Source: Glandiceps talaboti (taxonomy: Eukaryota; Hemichordata; Enteropneusta; Spengelidae). Taken from it: DNA of 64,000 nucleotides. A program made the translations under genes and the position numbers. Of this stretch, positions 1-12,189 are shown one piece after another. The DNA lies in the NCBI RefSeq assembly GCF_964340395.1, contig NC_135552.1:25268181-25332180 (forward strand), read 5' to 3'. Each line of letters opens with the position of its first letter. Position 1 is the stretch's first letter. The notes below the pieces were generated by a model that was given only the letters and a program-made list of their open reading frames with translations, did not search any database and was not told the DNA's origin.

Positions 1-264
1 AGTGAAACATTTACACTAGGCATGCTTGAATGACAAAAACACTATGACATTTAGAAGTATACAATGTAAACTGCATGGTATTTGAATCTAGGAAATGGCA
101 AGCAAAACTTTTTTTAACAACTATTCATGTTGTACACGTACATGTATGCTCTCCTCCCACTGAAAATCCGACTTCACAAATGCAAATGTATCCATTGTTC
201 TCCAAACTCCCATAAAATCAGTTTTCCATGAGTACCTTCTCAACAACGCAAACTTTATAATTAA

Positions 265-400
265 CACCAAGGGACAATCACACAATGTCACACAAGCCTC
301 AACAAGTGCACTTTGTTCATTTAGGAGGGGAGGGAGTCTGACGTCAATGCAATTGTTTAAATTCATTTTTGCATTTCTAACCAAGTTTCAAAAACTTTCA
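265..400. repeat. Dispersed repeat, copy 1 of 3
   Basis: The blocks CACAATGTCACACAAGC, a G-rich GGAGGGGAGGG run, TGACGTCAATGCAATTG and AACCAAGTTTCAAAA recur in order at 6650-6800. The first part recurs inverted at about 660-760. Confidence 0.6.
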
Positions 401-659
401 CACCTTGAATGATATAAGCTTCTGTATTTACTGCTGAGATGTGTAAAACTACTGAGGTGATAAAAATTTATTTCTAATGTAAGATACAGTGTTGAGTTTA
501 CGATAGTATTTTGATGTGTTTACATCATCTCTGTAAACAGGTTCATAAGGTTGGAACTTCATGTTTACCATCATGTTTTTTACATTGCATCGATCATAGT
601 TGTGTGACTGATACCATTTTATTCATGGTTTACATTATATATAAATGTGTGATGTCGCA

Positions 660-765
660 CTTGTGAATGTTCGTTTAGGGGGAGGAGGGAGGGGGTTTTG
701 TTGAATGATGTTTGTTAATGATGTTCGTTTATTGAGCTTGTGTGACATTGTGTGATCATCACTAA
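660..765. repeat. Dispersed repeat, copy 2 (inverted)
   Basis: The stretch GAGCTTGTGTGACATTGTGTG is the complement of the core seen at 265-300 and 6660-6690. Confidence 0.5.
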
Positions 766-1202
766 GGCTAATGCCATAAAGTAAGATTAAATCAATAGTT
801 TTTATCATGACCACCAGTTCAAGGACAGGTTTGCAATTATGTCTATCTGTATGCATCCTAAATGTTTTATGAGCGAGAATCTAAACTCATCTATGGATAC
901 ATTTATCAAGACAAATTTTGACATGTGTTGAACTTCACGCTACGTAAAACACCTTTTCTTGGCACAGATTCACTTGGATGCATATCAGACATGAAGAGAC
1001 ATACATGGTACAAACTATACAATTCAGCCTGCAAATGATACACTTGAGCAAGGAAGCTTGACTTGATGAGTTACAGGCTGGAGGGCATACTGCCACAGGA
1101 ATGAACATCCTGCCAAAGTGCATTTTCATAGTAATTTCAGTACCCTGAATACAAGCACTGCTAACATCACCATGACAAACTTAAGGTGTGTACATGTCAA
1201 TG

Positions 1203-1244
1203 CATATATATACATATATGTATATGTATATGTATATGTATAAT

Positions 1245-1278
<34 letters not shown>
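1203..1278. repeat. (TATATG)n microsatellite
   Basis: Repeated ATATGT units; makes false Tyr/Met and His/Ile frames. Confidence 0.9.
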
Positions 1279-2690
1279 CTTGCGAGTGTGTATATTACTG
1301 TATACATTCCAATCGTGTGTGTGTGTCGGTATGTGAGCATACAAGCATATGTGTGTGCATGTCTCTAGCCTGTTTACATCACAATCTGTTATTTTGCTTC
1401 ACTGTCTAGATTCACTAACTGCCTGTTATGCTATAAACGACAACTGATTTAATTTAGCCACACTCCACAATGGCAGTTATTAGCATGTCCATTGGTCGAT
1501 ATTTACATAATATTTGCTATATGTAAATTGTGTCACTCTTGTGCTCATCTCAACACAAGCACATTTACATATTGACTTCATTTGAATATTATAGTCAGTT
1601 TAATAGGCTGATGTACGTCATTGCAACCAACCAATCAGTTCGTCGTAACTCCAAGTGTGTTGTTTTCAAGCCAATCACTTTGAATGTACATGTATGGTTT
1701 TCAACCCCACATTAATATTGGGTGCCATTGCTCATCACAGCACTGAGTTAGTGAGACAGCGAAGCAAATTCACAGATTGCAGTGTAAACAGGCTAGTGTG
1801 TCAACTCAACTGTGAGACACTGACATGTAAAATACACATAATCCATCTTTAGTCTTTTGTGTTATATGAAGGTGTAAATGATCTGTGCTATATTAATGTC
1901 TACATGTTATTGGAGGGCTAGAAAGTGAATGTTGGATGTGTTGAATATACATGTACTATAGTAGTGCATGTAACTATCAACTTTACACTCAGTATTATTT
2001 TCGCACAACTAGCCATGCATGAATGTCAGCGAAAATAAACTTGCTGTACAGTTTCAATTTCACTATTTTAGTCTCATGGCAATCTGTGGTTTCAAATCTC
2101 AAGATCTCTCTTCACCCTTCACAGAGATTTAAAGCCATACATAGCATCTAGACTACATATATTTGCATACATGTAGAAAAAATGACAAGTTCATCATATC
2201 ATCAACTACGTAACTAGGAAAACACTGTATTTATAACATATCTTAACACCTACAGCTACAAATGTACCTTACCACACAAATATAAGATTATGTACATTCA
2301 TTTGTAAAACGTAAATTTGTCAAATGTAGGTCTTATAAATTAAGTCTGTGAGATGGCGTGTCATTCCATCCTTTCAGCAAACACTCAAGTACATGTAAGA
2401 GAGAAGAATGGTTAAGGCTGAATGACATGACGTGTCTTACAGTATAACCATTAATGTATAAATTGATGTAAGCTATGGTGTGATTGTGCTTGAGGGTAGG
2501 CCATACTAGTTTGTGTATAGAGTTGTATATGAAATACAAATTATGTACTTGTAAATTATTCTTTACAGGTAAGTCAGCATCACAAATTGTATAAATGAAA
2601 CTACACTGTACATGCTACGATATTTTCATCAAATATTTTGCAAAAGGAATTGTCAACAAATAAGTATAGGTTATACTTTCTTTCCTGGAA

Positions 2691-2691
<1 letters not shown>

Positions 2692-2746
<55 letters not shown>

Positions 2747-2747
2747 G
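2692..2747. repeat. (TG)n microsatellite
   Basis: About 25 TG units, then a G-rich tail. Confidence 0.95.
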
Positions 2748-2921
2748 GGGGAGGGGGTTGAACTAATTATGTCAAAGACTCAACTTTGTCAGATTTAACA
2801 AAATCAACTTGACAGATATATGGAGAAAGAGATTCTAATAATTATAATTTTACATGATTGAATATGCTGATACAATGTCTATGAATGTTCTCAATCATCC
2901 AGGTATGAAGTTAGCAACAAA

Positions 2922-3036
2922 GTAATCACAATCTATCCTACTGGACTTGCTGTTGTTTTGAATGGCAACAGTTTCACATCCTATCCTGGATGCTTCTTCA
3001 GACGGCTGCAAGTCCAGTAGGATAGATTATAATTAC
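2922..3036 (-). ncRNA. Hammerhead-ribozyme-like element (Penelope-type repeat)
   Basis: Minus strand, 5' to 3': stem I strand (3036-3009), internal loop GCAGCCGT, CTGAAGA (3002-2996, matching CUGANGA), a stem II of CATCC/GGATG with loop AGGATA, GAAAC (2975-2971), a 6-bp stem III CTGTTG/CAACAG (2971-2966 and 2955-2950) with a 10-nt loop, then the returning stem I strand (2949-2922), which pairs with the first over about 19 perfect bases. This is the type I hammerhead order. Deviations: one extra A after CTGAAGA, and the bases after stem III (CA) do not give the expected U-H cleavage site, so this copy may be inactive. Hammerheads of this kind occur in Penelope-like retroelements. Confidence 0.5.
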
Positions 3037-5030
3037 TTCATTATTAACACTGATACAATGTCATTGTCAGGGATACTGTCATTACCTGCCAATCATAAAT
3101 GCTAGATACATGGAATATAAATATAGACAACGTTTCAGGTGACAAAGTTTTTGCAACTAAGTGTTCTTGAAAAATGTCTTTTCAAAGGTGTACACTATGA
3201 TGATACAATATATACATTGTCATAAATTGCTTGTCTAGATGCTATTCAATGGTTGGCATTTTATTGACGTGTCACTCATTCATCGAAGTAGACAACAGAA
3301 ACTACGTCTAGTAGTACTAGTAGTAGTACATATTGATGTAGATGGTATTATTAAATACTGGAAAGTGTTCAATGGAATTCCAGAAATACACACAATTGGT
3401 TCCATTATAGTTGCCTATCAATCAAATACAAAGTAGCGTAAGTATTATTACATACAAACACTGCCTTCGGTTACAATAAAATAACTGCAACAGGACATTG
3501 GCTGTCACAGATACAATACATTTATCTTTATTACAGTATTGGAAACTGTTGAGCAAGAGAATAATAATTGTGGTAATCTATTCTATAATTTGACCATCAC
3601 TTTTAATTACATGTACAAGTATATTTACAAGTACATGGTAATGCAGTATGGGTTTGTATAAAGTCAACAAGACATAACTTCTACTTTTAAGATCTTTATT
3701 TCAATGTTTCAGCTTCACACATGAGCCTTCATCAGGATACTAAAAACGAAACAGAAAAACAAGGACAAATCATGACTAAAAGAAATACCTGGTAGTGATG
3801 CTGTAAAATATGAAAACCATGTCTAGGTAAAAAAGGACAATGTAATTAGTAGTACTAAGTAGTAGCTGGAAAACATTGTACGGTACTATCATAAATTATG
3901 TGGTATAAAAACAAAAAAGGAGGAAAGTAAAATCAAAGGTGTGTAAAAGTAGGGCAGTGAAAAGCAGAGGGGTGAAACTAACCAATGCAATATGCATGTA
4001 TCAACTACATTTCCATCTACTGTTGTACTTGTACCAAATATTACACATCATTTATTCGTGAACAGGAAGATACCTCTTTATTCTGATTCCAATGTTGCAA
4101 TGGAGACAAGTTTTATCAAAAGCTTTGACAGAAAGACACTATACCATGACTGTATCACTACTAAACTTCAGTTCAGTTGCATTATACATTGGACATAGTG
4201 TTATCAAGGCAACCCAAACCAGTAAAATTTGAAACTTTTAAAAGCATTTCATATAAATGAGTCAAAATGGCATACAAATTATATATGCAACCATGACCTT
4301 TAGTGAGTGACTGATCACATGACATTCCCAGAAATGCATGGTTACCATGGTAACTTAAAGCTGTTACCTATGCTGGAGGTTACAGTGTATGTTTTCCACC
4401 TCAGTGTTGGCCGAAGTATGTGCTTAACTGTAAATGCCCTCCAGTTTTGTACATGTATTCCTTCAACTTCAAATTTCTCACCTCACTTTAATAAGCTTTA
4501 ATAAGTTGATATACATGTATCATCATGTGTACAATACCTTGTAAATGTTGAAGGGAAATTTGTAAACAGTATGATCAATTGACAAGGTTTGGAAATTGTC
4601 AGTGTTTTACCAACATTCTTGAAACCTTAATTACAATTAGTTTAAACTGACTGGGTTGAAAGTGATACGATCTAGCAGCATAGGGTACATTATTTTCACT
4701 ACATTCAATCACCCCTTGGTGGGAAACCCAGTAAAGCATGTACAGACCTAAGCTCAATACTTCCTCCTTAACCTTTGCAATCATTTGTTATTCAATATTT
4801 ACATGTACAGATCTAAGTGTACTTGTGAATCACTACAACATGTATAGTATCATCCTACCAATAGAATTCAACTTAATTATCAAGGGACATTAAAAAGACC
4901 ATTTCTACATTTCAGATAATAATTTCCTTCCATTTTAATGTATTCAGAAATAATCATGTGTTTTTATTCTCACATGAGCTTACAAAACATTTTCTTTTGT
5001 CATCTTCCAATCAATTTTTATAATTTTAAT

Positions 5031-5210
5031 TTTCAATCACGCATGAATCAAAATGCTAGTGTCCCTATGCACATATAATTTCCTATGTTGTCATGGCACC
5101 AGTTATATAAACAAATTTCATAATCTCTCAATTGCGCACATATTAAAATGCTAGTTTCCCTTTGCACATATAATTACATTAGTTGTCATGGCACCAATTA
5201 ACAAACCACC
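5031..5210. repeat. Tandem duplication, period about 105 bp
   Basis: AAAATGCTAGTGTCCCTATG ... GTTGTCATGGCACCA is repeated with several changes. Confidence 0.7.
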
Positions 5211-5599
5211 AAACATTATATTGAGATGTATCTGCTTCTATTGTACATGTTGTATAAAAACACTTACGCACTAACTATTATCATGTACATCACATGGTAT
5301 ACAACTTCAATACAAACTGGAAATCACTTTTACAAAGTGCACTGTAACATTAGTATGGTACCATTAATGTGGAGGTTTGTAAAGAATGACGTTATTCACC
5401 TTATCTATACATGTACAGGCACTTTATGTATGTGCACTAGTAGTTACCATGGTAACCGATCATATTTACTTTTTCATCCCTCAATTCAACCAAAATCTGT
5501 TGCCTATGAATGACTGTAAGAAGAACTCTTGTAGATTGTCACAATAGGAACATGTTATCAATTATAATCTTTATTCGTCTAAATACATTCGGATATTTG

Positions 5600-5845
5600 T
5601 TGAATTGTCGCCACAGAGCAGAGCCCTAGTGTAGTGTGCTAGTGTTGAAGAAGCTGGAGGAAACCAAAGTACCCGTGGAAAAACCTGCATTGTTTGGTAG
5701 GGTTAAACTGAGCATCATCCTTCTCACATACAAACCTGGTTAAATTTTAATCAAACAGAGCCAATTCTTGGCAGGTTCGAACCCAGGCTGAAGAGATAAG
5801 AGGTGTATGACCTAACCACTCAACCATCCACAATCTACATGATTT
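5600..5845 (-). mobile_element. tRNA-derived SINE
   Basis: Minus strand: a pol III A box-like TGGTTGAGTGGTTAGG (5826-5811) and a perfect B box GGGTTCGAACC (5784-5774), spaced as in tRNA genes. After the tRNA head comes a body with TTTTTCCACGGGTACTTTGG (the complement of GGAGGAAACCAAAGTACCCG at about 5656), which resembles central domains shared by metazoan SINEs (inferred). The tRNA-like part does not form a credible functional tRNA. The distal end is diffuse. Confidence 0.7.
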
Positions 5846-6064
5846 GAATGATCCGGACAGGTGCTCTTAGATCCTACTTCAGCTACACATAGGATAGTCA
5901 TTGTAAAGACAAGTGAATCACACACCATTACATACAGAGAGACAATTCAAGATAATTTCACATTATGGTTGCTAGGGTGGTATTGATAACCTCTGCTAAG
6001 TGATGGCACATTGTATGGAGCAACAGACCTGAGCAAGTCAAGTACTCATTATTCTGGGCTTGAA

Positions 6065-6162
6065 ATTAGACTAAACATCGTATCTAGACTACCAAATTAG
6101 CAGTAGTTCAGGGTACATGTGCACAGACTAAACACTGTATCTAGACTACCAAAGTAGCAGTA
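6065..6162. repeat. Tandem duplication, period about 58 bp
   Basis: GACTAAACA(T/C)(C/T)GTATCTAG, followed by ACTACCAAA(T/G)TAGCAGTA, occurs twice. Confidence 0.75.
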
Positions 6163-6517
6163 AAAATCCAAGTCATGATTAAAATATCATCATCAAATGT
6201 TTGACTAAAAAGTTATGAAGATAATCAACTCTGGCTATTTGACCTTGAAGAAGATTTTCAAGGTCAAAGATCAAGATCTTAAAAGAAAGCTCTTCTTTAA
6301 TAGTATAGGTGTAAGCACTTCAGTGATGTATTATACCTCCTAAGTTATGATGCAGTTGTGAAATGGTTTACAACAAAAACAGGCCACCATTTGGTCATAT
6401 TTGGTTCAGGCACAAACAAAGTGACATGGAAATGCATGTCTAACATAGTATGTTACCTTTGTGCCGAGTTTGGTTGAAATTAGTCGGTGCATGCCAGAGA
6501 TATGAGTGTGAATTCAC

Positions 6518-6535
6518 ACACACACACACACGCAT

Positions 6536-6570
<35 letters not shown>

Positions 6571-6580
6571 TGCATGCATG
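6518..6580. repeat. (CA)n then (CATG)n microsatellite
   Basis: CA repeats broken by GCATG, then tandem GCAT. Confidence 0.9.
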
Positions 6581-6644
6581 CATGGATGAATGAATGTAAT
6601 CCAATGTAATAGCCCCTCACAGCAGTGTAATTGGCCCGCTAAAC

Positions 6645-6800
6645 CACCTCATAAGGGATGATTGCACGATGTCACACAAGCTCAATAAACAAACTTCATG
6701 CATGCATGCATTATTCACTTGGGGGTGGGGAGACATCTGCCAGGTGTCAATACAATTGCTGTGCTTCATTTTCACACTTTTAACCAAATTTCAAAACTTT
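6645..6800. repeat. Dispersed repeat, copy 3
   Basis: Same block order as 265-400: ATGTCACACAAGCTCAATAA, the G-rich run, GTGTCAATACAATTGC and AACCAAATTTCAAAAC. Confidence 0.6.
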
Positions 6801-9800
6801 TGAAAGGTTCAAAATCTGAATATGAGGTACATAACACTAGTTCTGATAACGTGATCATTCCATGATTGATGTGTGTATACATGTAGAGTTCACTGTAGTT
6901 GCCTGGATATAATAGAAAATTTGGTTCACATGACACTCTTTTCAAAAGAACTCCTATATTTTAAGAGTTTTCAATAGAATTAAAATGTAGCGTACTGTTG
7001 TATGTAAACAGATGGTACTGATATCGACAGAAGACGGTGAGAATTAAAGCATTGACATATAATTTGCAACAGTCACTCTGTGTTACTGTATCCATCAATT
7101 TTCAATATTTCACACTATTTTTCAGTGATTTTACTATTAGTTAACACTGTTCTTAACTTTCTTGACTGTTTATGTAGACACATTTTCTCTCCTCTTGCAT
7201 GCACATTCAACCAAGTTTGCATTGAAGGCTGGGAAATGACCTATAGTATTCTAAATGAGTACCCAGTAAATATTGCTGCAGGAGGTGTATCTGTACATCA
7301 TACTCACATATATGTACAACATTAGCACGTCATCACCCTATTTTTGTCTTTTATTATTTGTTATTTATGAGATTTCTGACACAACTATGCTCCAAACTGG
7401 TTATGAACTTGAAACCACCGCCGTTTAATGACGTCATAGAGAAATACATTTGTATAGCGCTTGGTGAGACTCCACGAGCACATGGACACTACTGATCATA
7501 AATGTCAAGACATTGTCTATTTTTGCATGATTAATACTATGATTGATGTTGTCATGGTGATGCGTTGTTCTGTTGCTAAATCATTACAGCAGTAACCACA
7601 CTGTGTGGAATTAGACCAACTACACAAAGCTGTGTGTAAGCATTATAAGTACCCCTACAACAGTTACTAAAATGTCAGATAGTAGGTTTTCTATACAGGT
7701 CAAATCATTTAATTGCCACTTAAGACTGAAGTTCATCAATTGTATAATTATCCAAGGTTAATTTGTAAGACTCTGGTGACCCAAAGGTCAGCTTTCTTGC
7801 TAACAATCTCAATCTACATCTCTTTGAAATGTAAATTTCTGAGTTCAAAAATTCTATGGCTCAAACCTACCGGTATACAAATATTTGGAAAAAAAGATTC
7901 TGGCATTATTTGGAGGCTATGAAAATGAGGATACATTTTTGGGTAAGTTTACATACACTTCCTCCACTGTCATTTCTGGCACAGTTTCAAAAAGCAGTTT
8001 CTGTGACAATAAAGAAATCACACCTTCAATACATGATGTATCCACCCATCCAATATCAAGTAGAATGTTACATGCAGTTATTTTCTATATTTTCTTATTT
8101 TCAAATATGTGAAATGTCTGCTTAACCACAGCAGCAGCTGCTGTCTATCATGAGGAGAAGAGATGCAATGACTAATCACATACATGTACATTCGTACAAA
8201 AAACATGTCACCATATGCTACCAATTTTATGGATTCTTGAATCAAAAAAGCATTCCTGTTTTTTAGATTATCATGCCTATCCCTACAGGATTTCTCTGTT
8301 TATTTCATATCATATGCTTCTATTAATGAACTGTCAAATTTTTCTTCCTTGTCTTGAAAAAACAATGAAATGGATGAAATGGAATATTGCTCTGATTTTT
8401 TTTTTTTGATTGTAAATGTGGCTGACTTGGTTTTCTAACCATTTTCTACTTTGTAAATAATATGGCTATACTTAATGGATAACAATGCAAACTCAATTTA
8501 AATCTTATCGTACATGTATGTACTGTGTTGAAATAATTCACTTTGATGTATTTTTTGGGCGAGATCAATACAGTATTACTTCAATGTCGGATAAAAAACT
8601 AAATTCTTTTGGTGTGGGGGGGGGGGGGGGGGGTTACCCATTTTAGTTCTCATCCGACAAAATCAATTTTACATTTAATTGGATCTGTTTTCCACCCCAA
8701 AATAGAAATATTTCGGAAAATATGTCCAATCGTGAAAAGTAAGAATTTTCGCTTCTAGTAAATGCATGTCACTGAAGACATGTTGGGAATGATGTCAAAA
8801 ACCACGATGTTCACTGTTTGTTTATGCGCACATCTCACTCTTTTAATTTCTTCTCATTGTGTATGTGATCACACAATGGACGGTTAGGGACAGTGGGTAA
8901 CTTTGGTAAGTCATTTGACCAGTCCTGATGGATGTTCTCCTCACACAATGTACAAAAATCCATCAAACGATTTTGAGAGACTAATAAAAAAGCTATGGGA
9001 GATCAATATCAAAAAAGTTCAAAAAAGCACAAGGGTAATGCCATCCATAAAAGTACTTTTTGAGGCCGTCCATAAGATCTTAGCACAATGTTCACAGTTG
9101 TTAAAATACTGGTTTCTACTGTTGTTTTTTTTGTTTAATAGCCTTTTACAAAGACAATAAAGTGTAAATAAAAGAGCAATTTTCTCAATACACACTGGCC
9201 TTGTATTCATTGTACTATATACTACTAGATACGAATTTGATATTGATTTTGCTGGCTGAACAATTATCAATTTTGGCGACTTTAGTTGGGGGGGGGGGGG
9301 GTCTGAGGTCTAACTAAAATAATTAAGGTTTTATCCTACATTGAACTACCCCTCACAGACTTCATCATTATCAATGGGTACATGTACATGTATCTTGCAG
9401 ACTGTTGTTCATATGTATTGAAGCTATTGTGGTTGAAACTACCCAACCATTTCATTGAATCATGAAAAAGATCCCTTTTAATATCTACAGACAAATGCCC
9501 CTTTAAACTAGTGTTAAACCATCTCATTCATTCAGTACATTTATATCTTATAATAATGATGCACATTGTTGAAGCAAACAACAAACACCCTCTAAATCCG
9601 GTCCACAAAGGCATACAGGGTAGTAAAACCAATTGTTCAATCAACCAAGAAAAAAGTTTACAATACATATTGTTGCTGGCAAAGAAGAATCTAACCAAAT
9701 TGCTATGACTACCATTAATCCTATACAGATAGTTGAAGTTGTATACATAGTGAGTACTAGTCTTGTTCCTAAAGAGTACCATTACGATTTATACCTTCAC

Positions 9801-9863
9801 TCACTGGTTAGAACCACAGGCTGGTCATCCAGACTATTAAAGTGAGTACATGTACATGTACTT

Positions 9864-9990
9864 CACTTGCCATGGTGAAATCACAAATGGATATCGCTAT
9901 TGGTTGAAATTACAAGTGGGGTGAACAACTATTATTACTTGCCATGGTTGATATTGCTGTTGAAATTACAAGTGGGGTGAACAACTATGC
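9864..9990. repeat. Tandem duplication, period about 70 bp
   Basis: TTGCCATGGT ... TTGAAATTACAAGTGGGGTG followed by AACAACTAT occurs twice. Confidence 0.8.
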
Positions 9991-10454
9991 ATTTACTGAG
10001 AACAGACAAATGAAAAGATACAAATGTATATGTACATAATGTGTAGGCTGTTGTCACACCATCTTTCACAAAGAAATAGATAAACAAGAATGGTGTACTA
10101 TTATCCAGGATTTGATACTAGGTACTATTCACTTTATATTTTAGGCATGTAAACATTTCACTCCACTTCTATTTATCAATATAAGCATGTCACTGTTTAC
10201 AATACCCACACGAATGAATGAATCAAGATATTTGTTTGTTGTACTCATAGTAATGGCAAATCTCAAGCCTAGGCATACATCATGTCCATATAGTTACATT
10301 GTGTACATAGCAACATGGATATCTTAATCTAAATACAATTTCATGTTATATAAGTACTTCATCTTGCAATGTAATGAACTCTTTGCAAATACAAATGTAC
10401 TAATCACTCACACAAAGATAACAGTAGGTAACTGATGAATAATGAATATAATAG

Positions 10455-10530
10455 TAATAATTGTTGGTTTTTATACAGGGCTTTTCCACTTTGTTTTCAA
10501 ATCAGTTTACAATAATTACTCCTGTCCTTT
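10455..10530. repeat. Degenerate second copy of the 24.8-kb repeat
   Basis: It shares TTGGTTTTTATA, GCTTTTCC and TTTACAATAATTAC-like blocks with 24815-24900, in the same order and spacing. Confidence 0.4.
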
Positions 10531-12123
10531 GCTCCATATAATTACCTAATATACATATCATTGCAATTTGAGTAATAATGTAGTCACTGTCAAGTATAAC
10601 ATATCACAGAATACACATTTGATTTTTTTAATACTAAAGAATAAATTCTTTGCATGTTTATCTTATTTTCTTTCTTTCTTTTTATTTTGTTGATAATTTC
10701 TTATCAGGCTAGGGTTCTCCATAAACATTGGTAAAAATGTGGTACTCTTCTTCTGTTTTGACACCCCACTTGATTATGTACACACACAGAATGTACATGA
10801 TATCAAAACAGTCAAACGCCAGAGGCTACATTGTATTTCATGTACATGTAAATGTCAAACTTAGCATTCTGGTAGAGATACTTCTAAGGTTGCTGACATC
10901 AAGACTATAATGTACACTACAATAATGTTATCACAAGTCCTTAGTCCTTCATCCTAAAAGTAAAACCCTTAGGGCAAGAGTCTGGGCATAATGAAAATAG
11001 TGTATACCATGGCATAATAGTGGTAGTACTGCAAGTCTACTGTGACAGGGCAAAAGCTGATGAATCAAAACAGTCTCAATAATTGCAATCAAAGTTTGAT
11101 CAGAGTACAATGTACTCTGCACGCACATATACAAATTACAATGTAAGATGTATAATGAAAGCAAAATTGTATATACCCTGTAACAGTTGTTGCCATAGGA
11201 ACAAGTCTTGTCAAAATACATGTATTTGCTTATTGCTACTGGATCTGTTAAACCAGGATCAGTGACAAAATCAATGTACAACCTGATACCTGTGTGAATA
11301 ACCCAATACTTACAAAACAGTTAAAATCACAAATAGTATAAGGCCTTGCCTTCCAATAATTCTACTTCAGTGTATATTTATACTATGTGTTTTATGTGTA
11401 TCGGGATAAACATATATTTCTATCAAAATCTGCACATTGCTTGATGCACTTCGTCACTTAAATGATTTTATTGGAAAACAAAAATTGATTAAATTATCCA
11501 GATGAAATCACTGACATTCATACTCGACTTATATATAAATGTAGATAGTCTTTATGCATAAACATCTTTCCTCACTAATATTTACAACTTAGAATTAAAA
11601 CTCAAAAAATGTATGTTTATACATGCATAAAAATTTGATCTTTTATACAACATATACATAATATATTTTATACCATATTCCAGCAAGGTTGAACACATTT
11701 CAATAACAAATATGGGTTTTATTATATATCATAACAACTTAAACTATTGAACTGACACCATTGGTTCTGTGATCATAGAAATTAGAGTCAAAATGTGACA
11801 ATTTGCCATTGCTTTCCCCAAATTTTTCATAAATTATACTTGAGGAGGTATAATTATATTATTTCCAATATACATCCAAATCTTTTCCTTTGTTGCACCA
11901 AACTGGTTAGGTTAAACCGAAACCCAGTATTTGACATCAATATGTCTGATGCTATGTGTAATATTACTTCTTCCTGATGTGCCACAATCATAATTTTCAT
12001 ACTACTGGGTTTTCTGTTATTAATATGGAGACAAAAACTGCATGTAAATTGTAAGCCACAACACTATACACTTTCTGAACAGTAACATAATAATGTTGTC
12101 AAATTAACAAACTTTTCTGCTTG

Positions 12124-12126
<3 letters not shown>

Positions 12127-12188
<62 letters not shown>
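12127..12188. repeat. (GT)n microsatellite
   Basis: About 30 uninterrupted GT units. Confidence 0.95.

Positions 12189-12189
<1 letters not shown>

Noticed and set aside
5774-5826. Functional tRNA gene
   Set aside because: A and B boxes are present, but flanking sequence does not fold into a credible acceptor stem and the unit continues into a SINE body.
10949-11281. 110-codon minus-strand ORF
   Set aside because: No splice sites, homology or codon bias; consistent with chance in AT-rich DNA.
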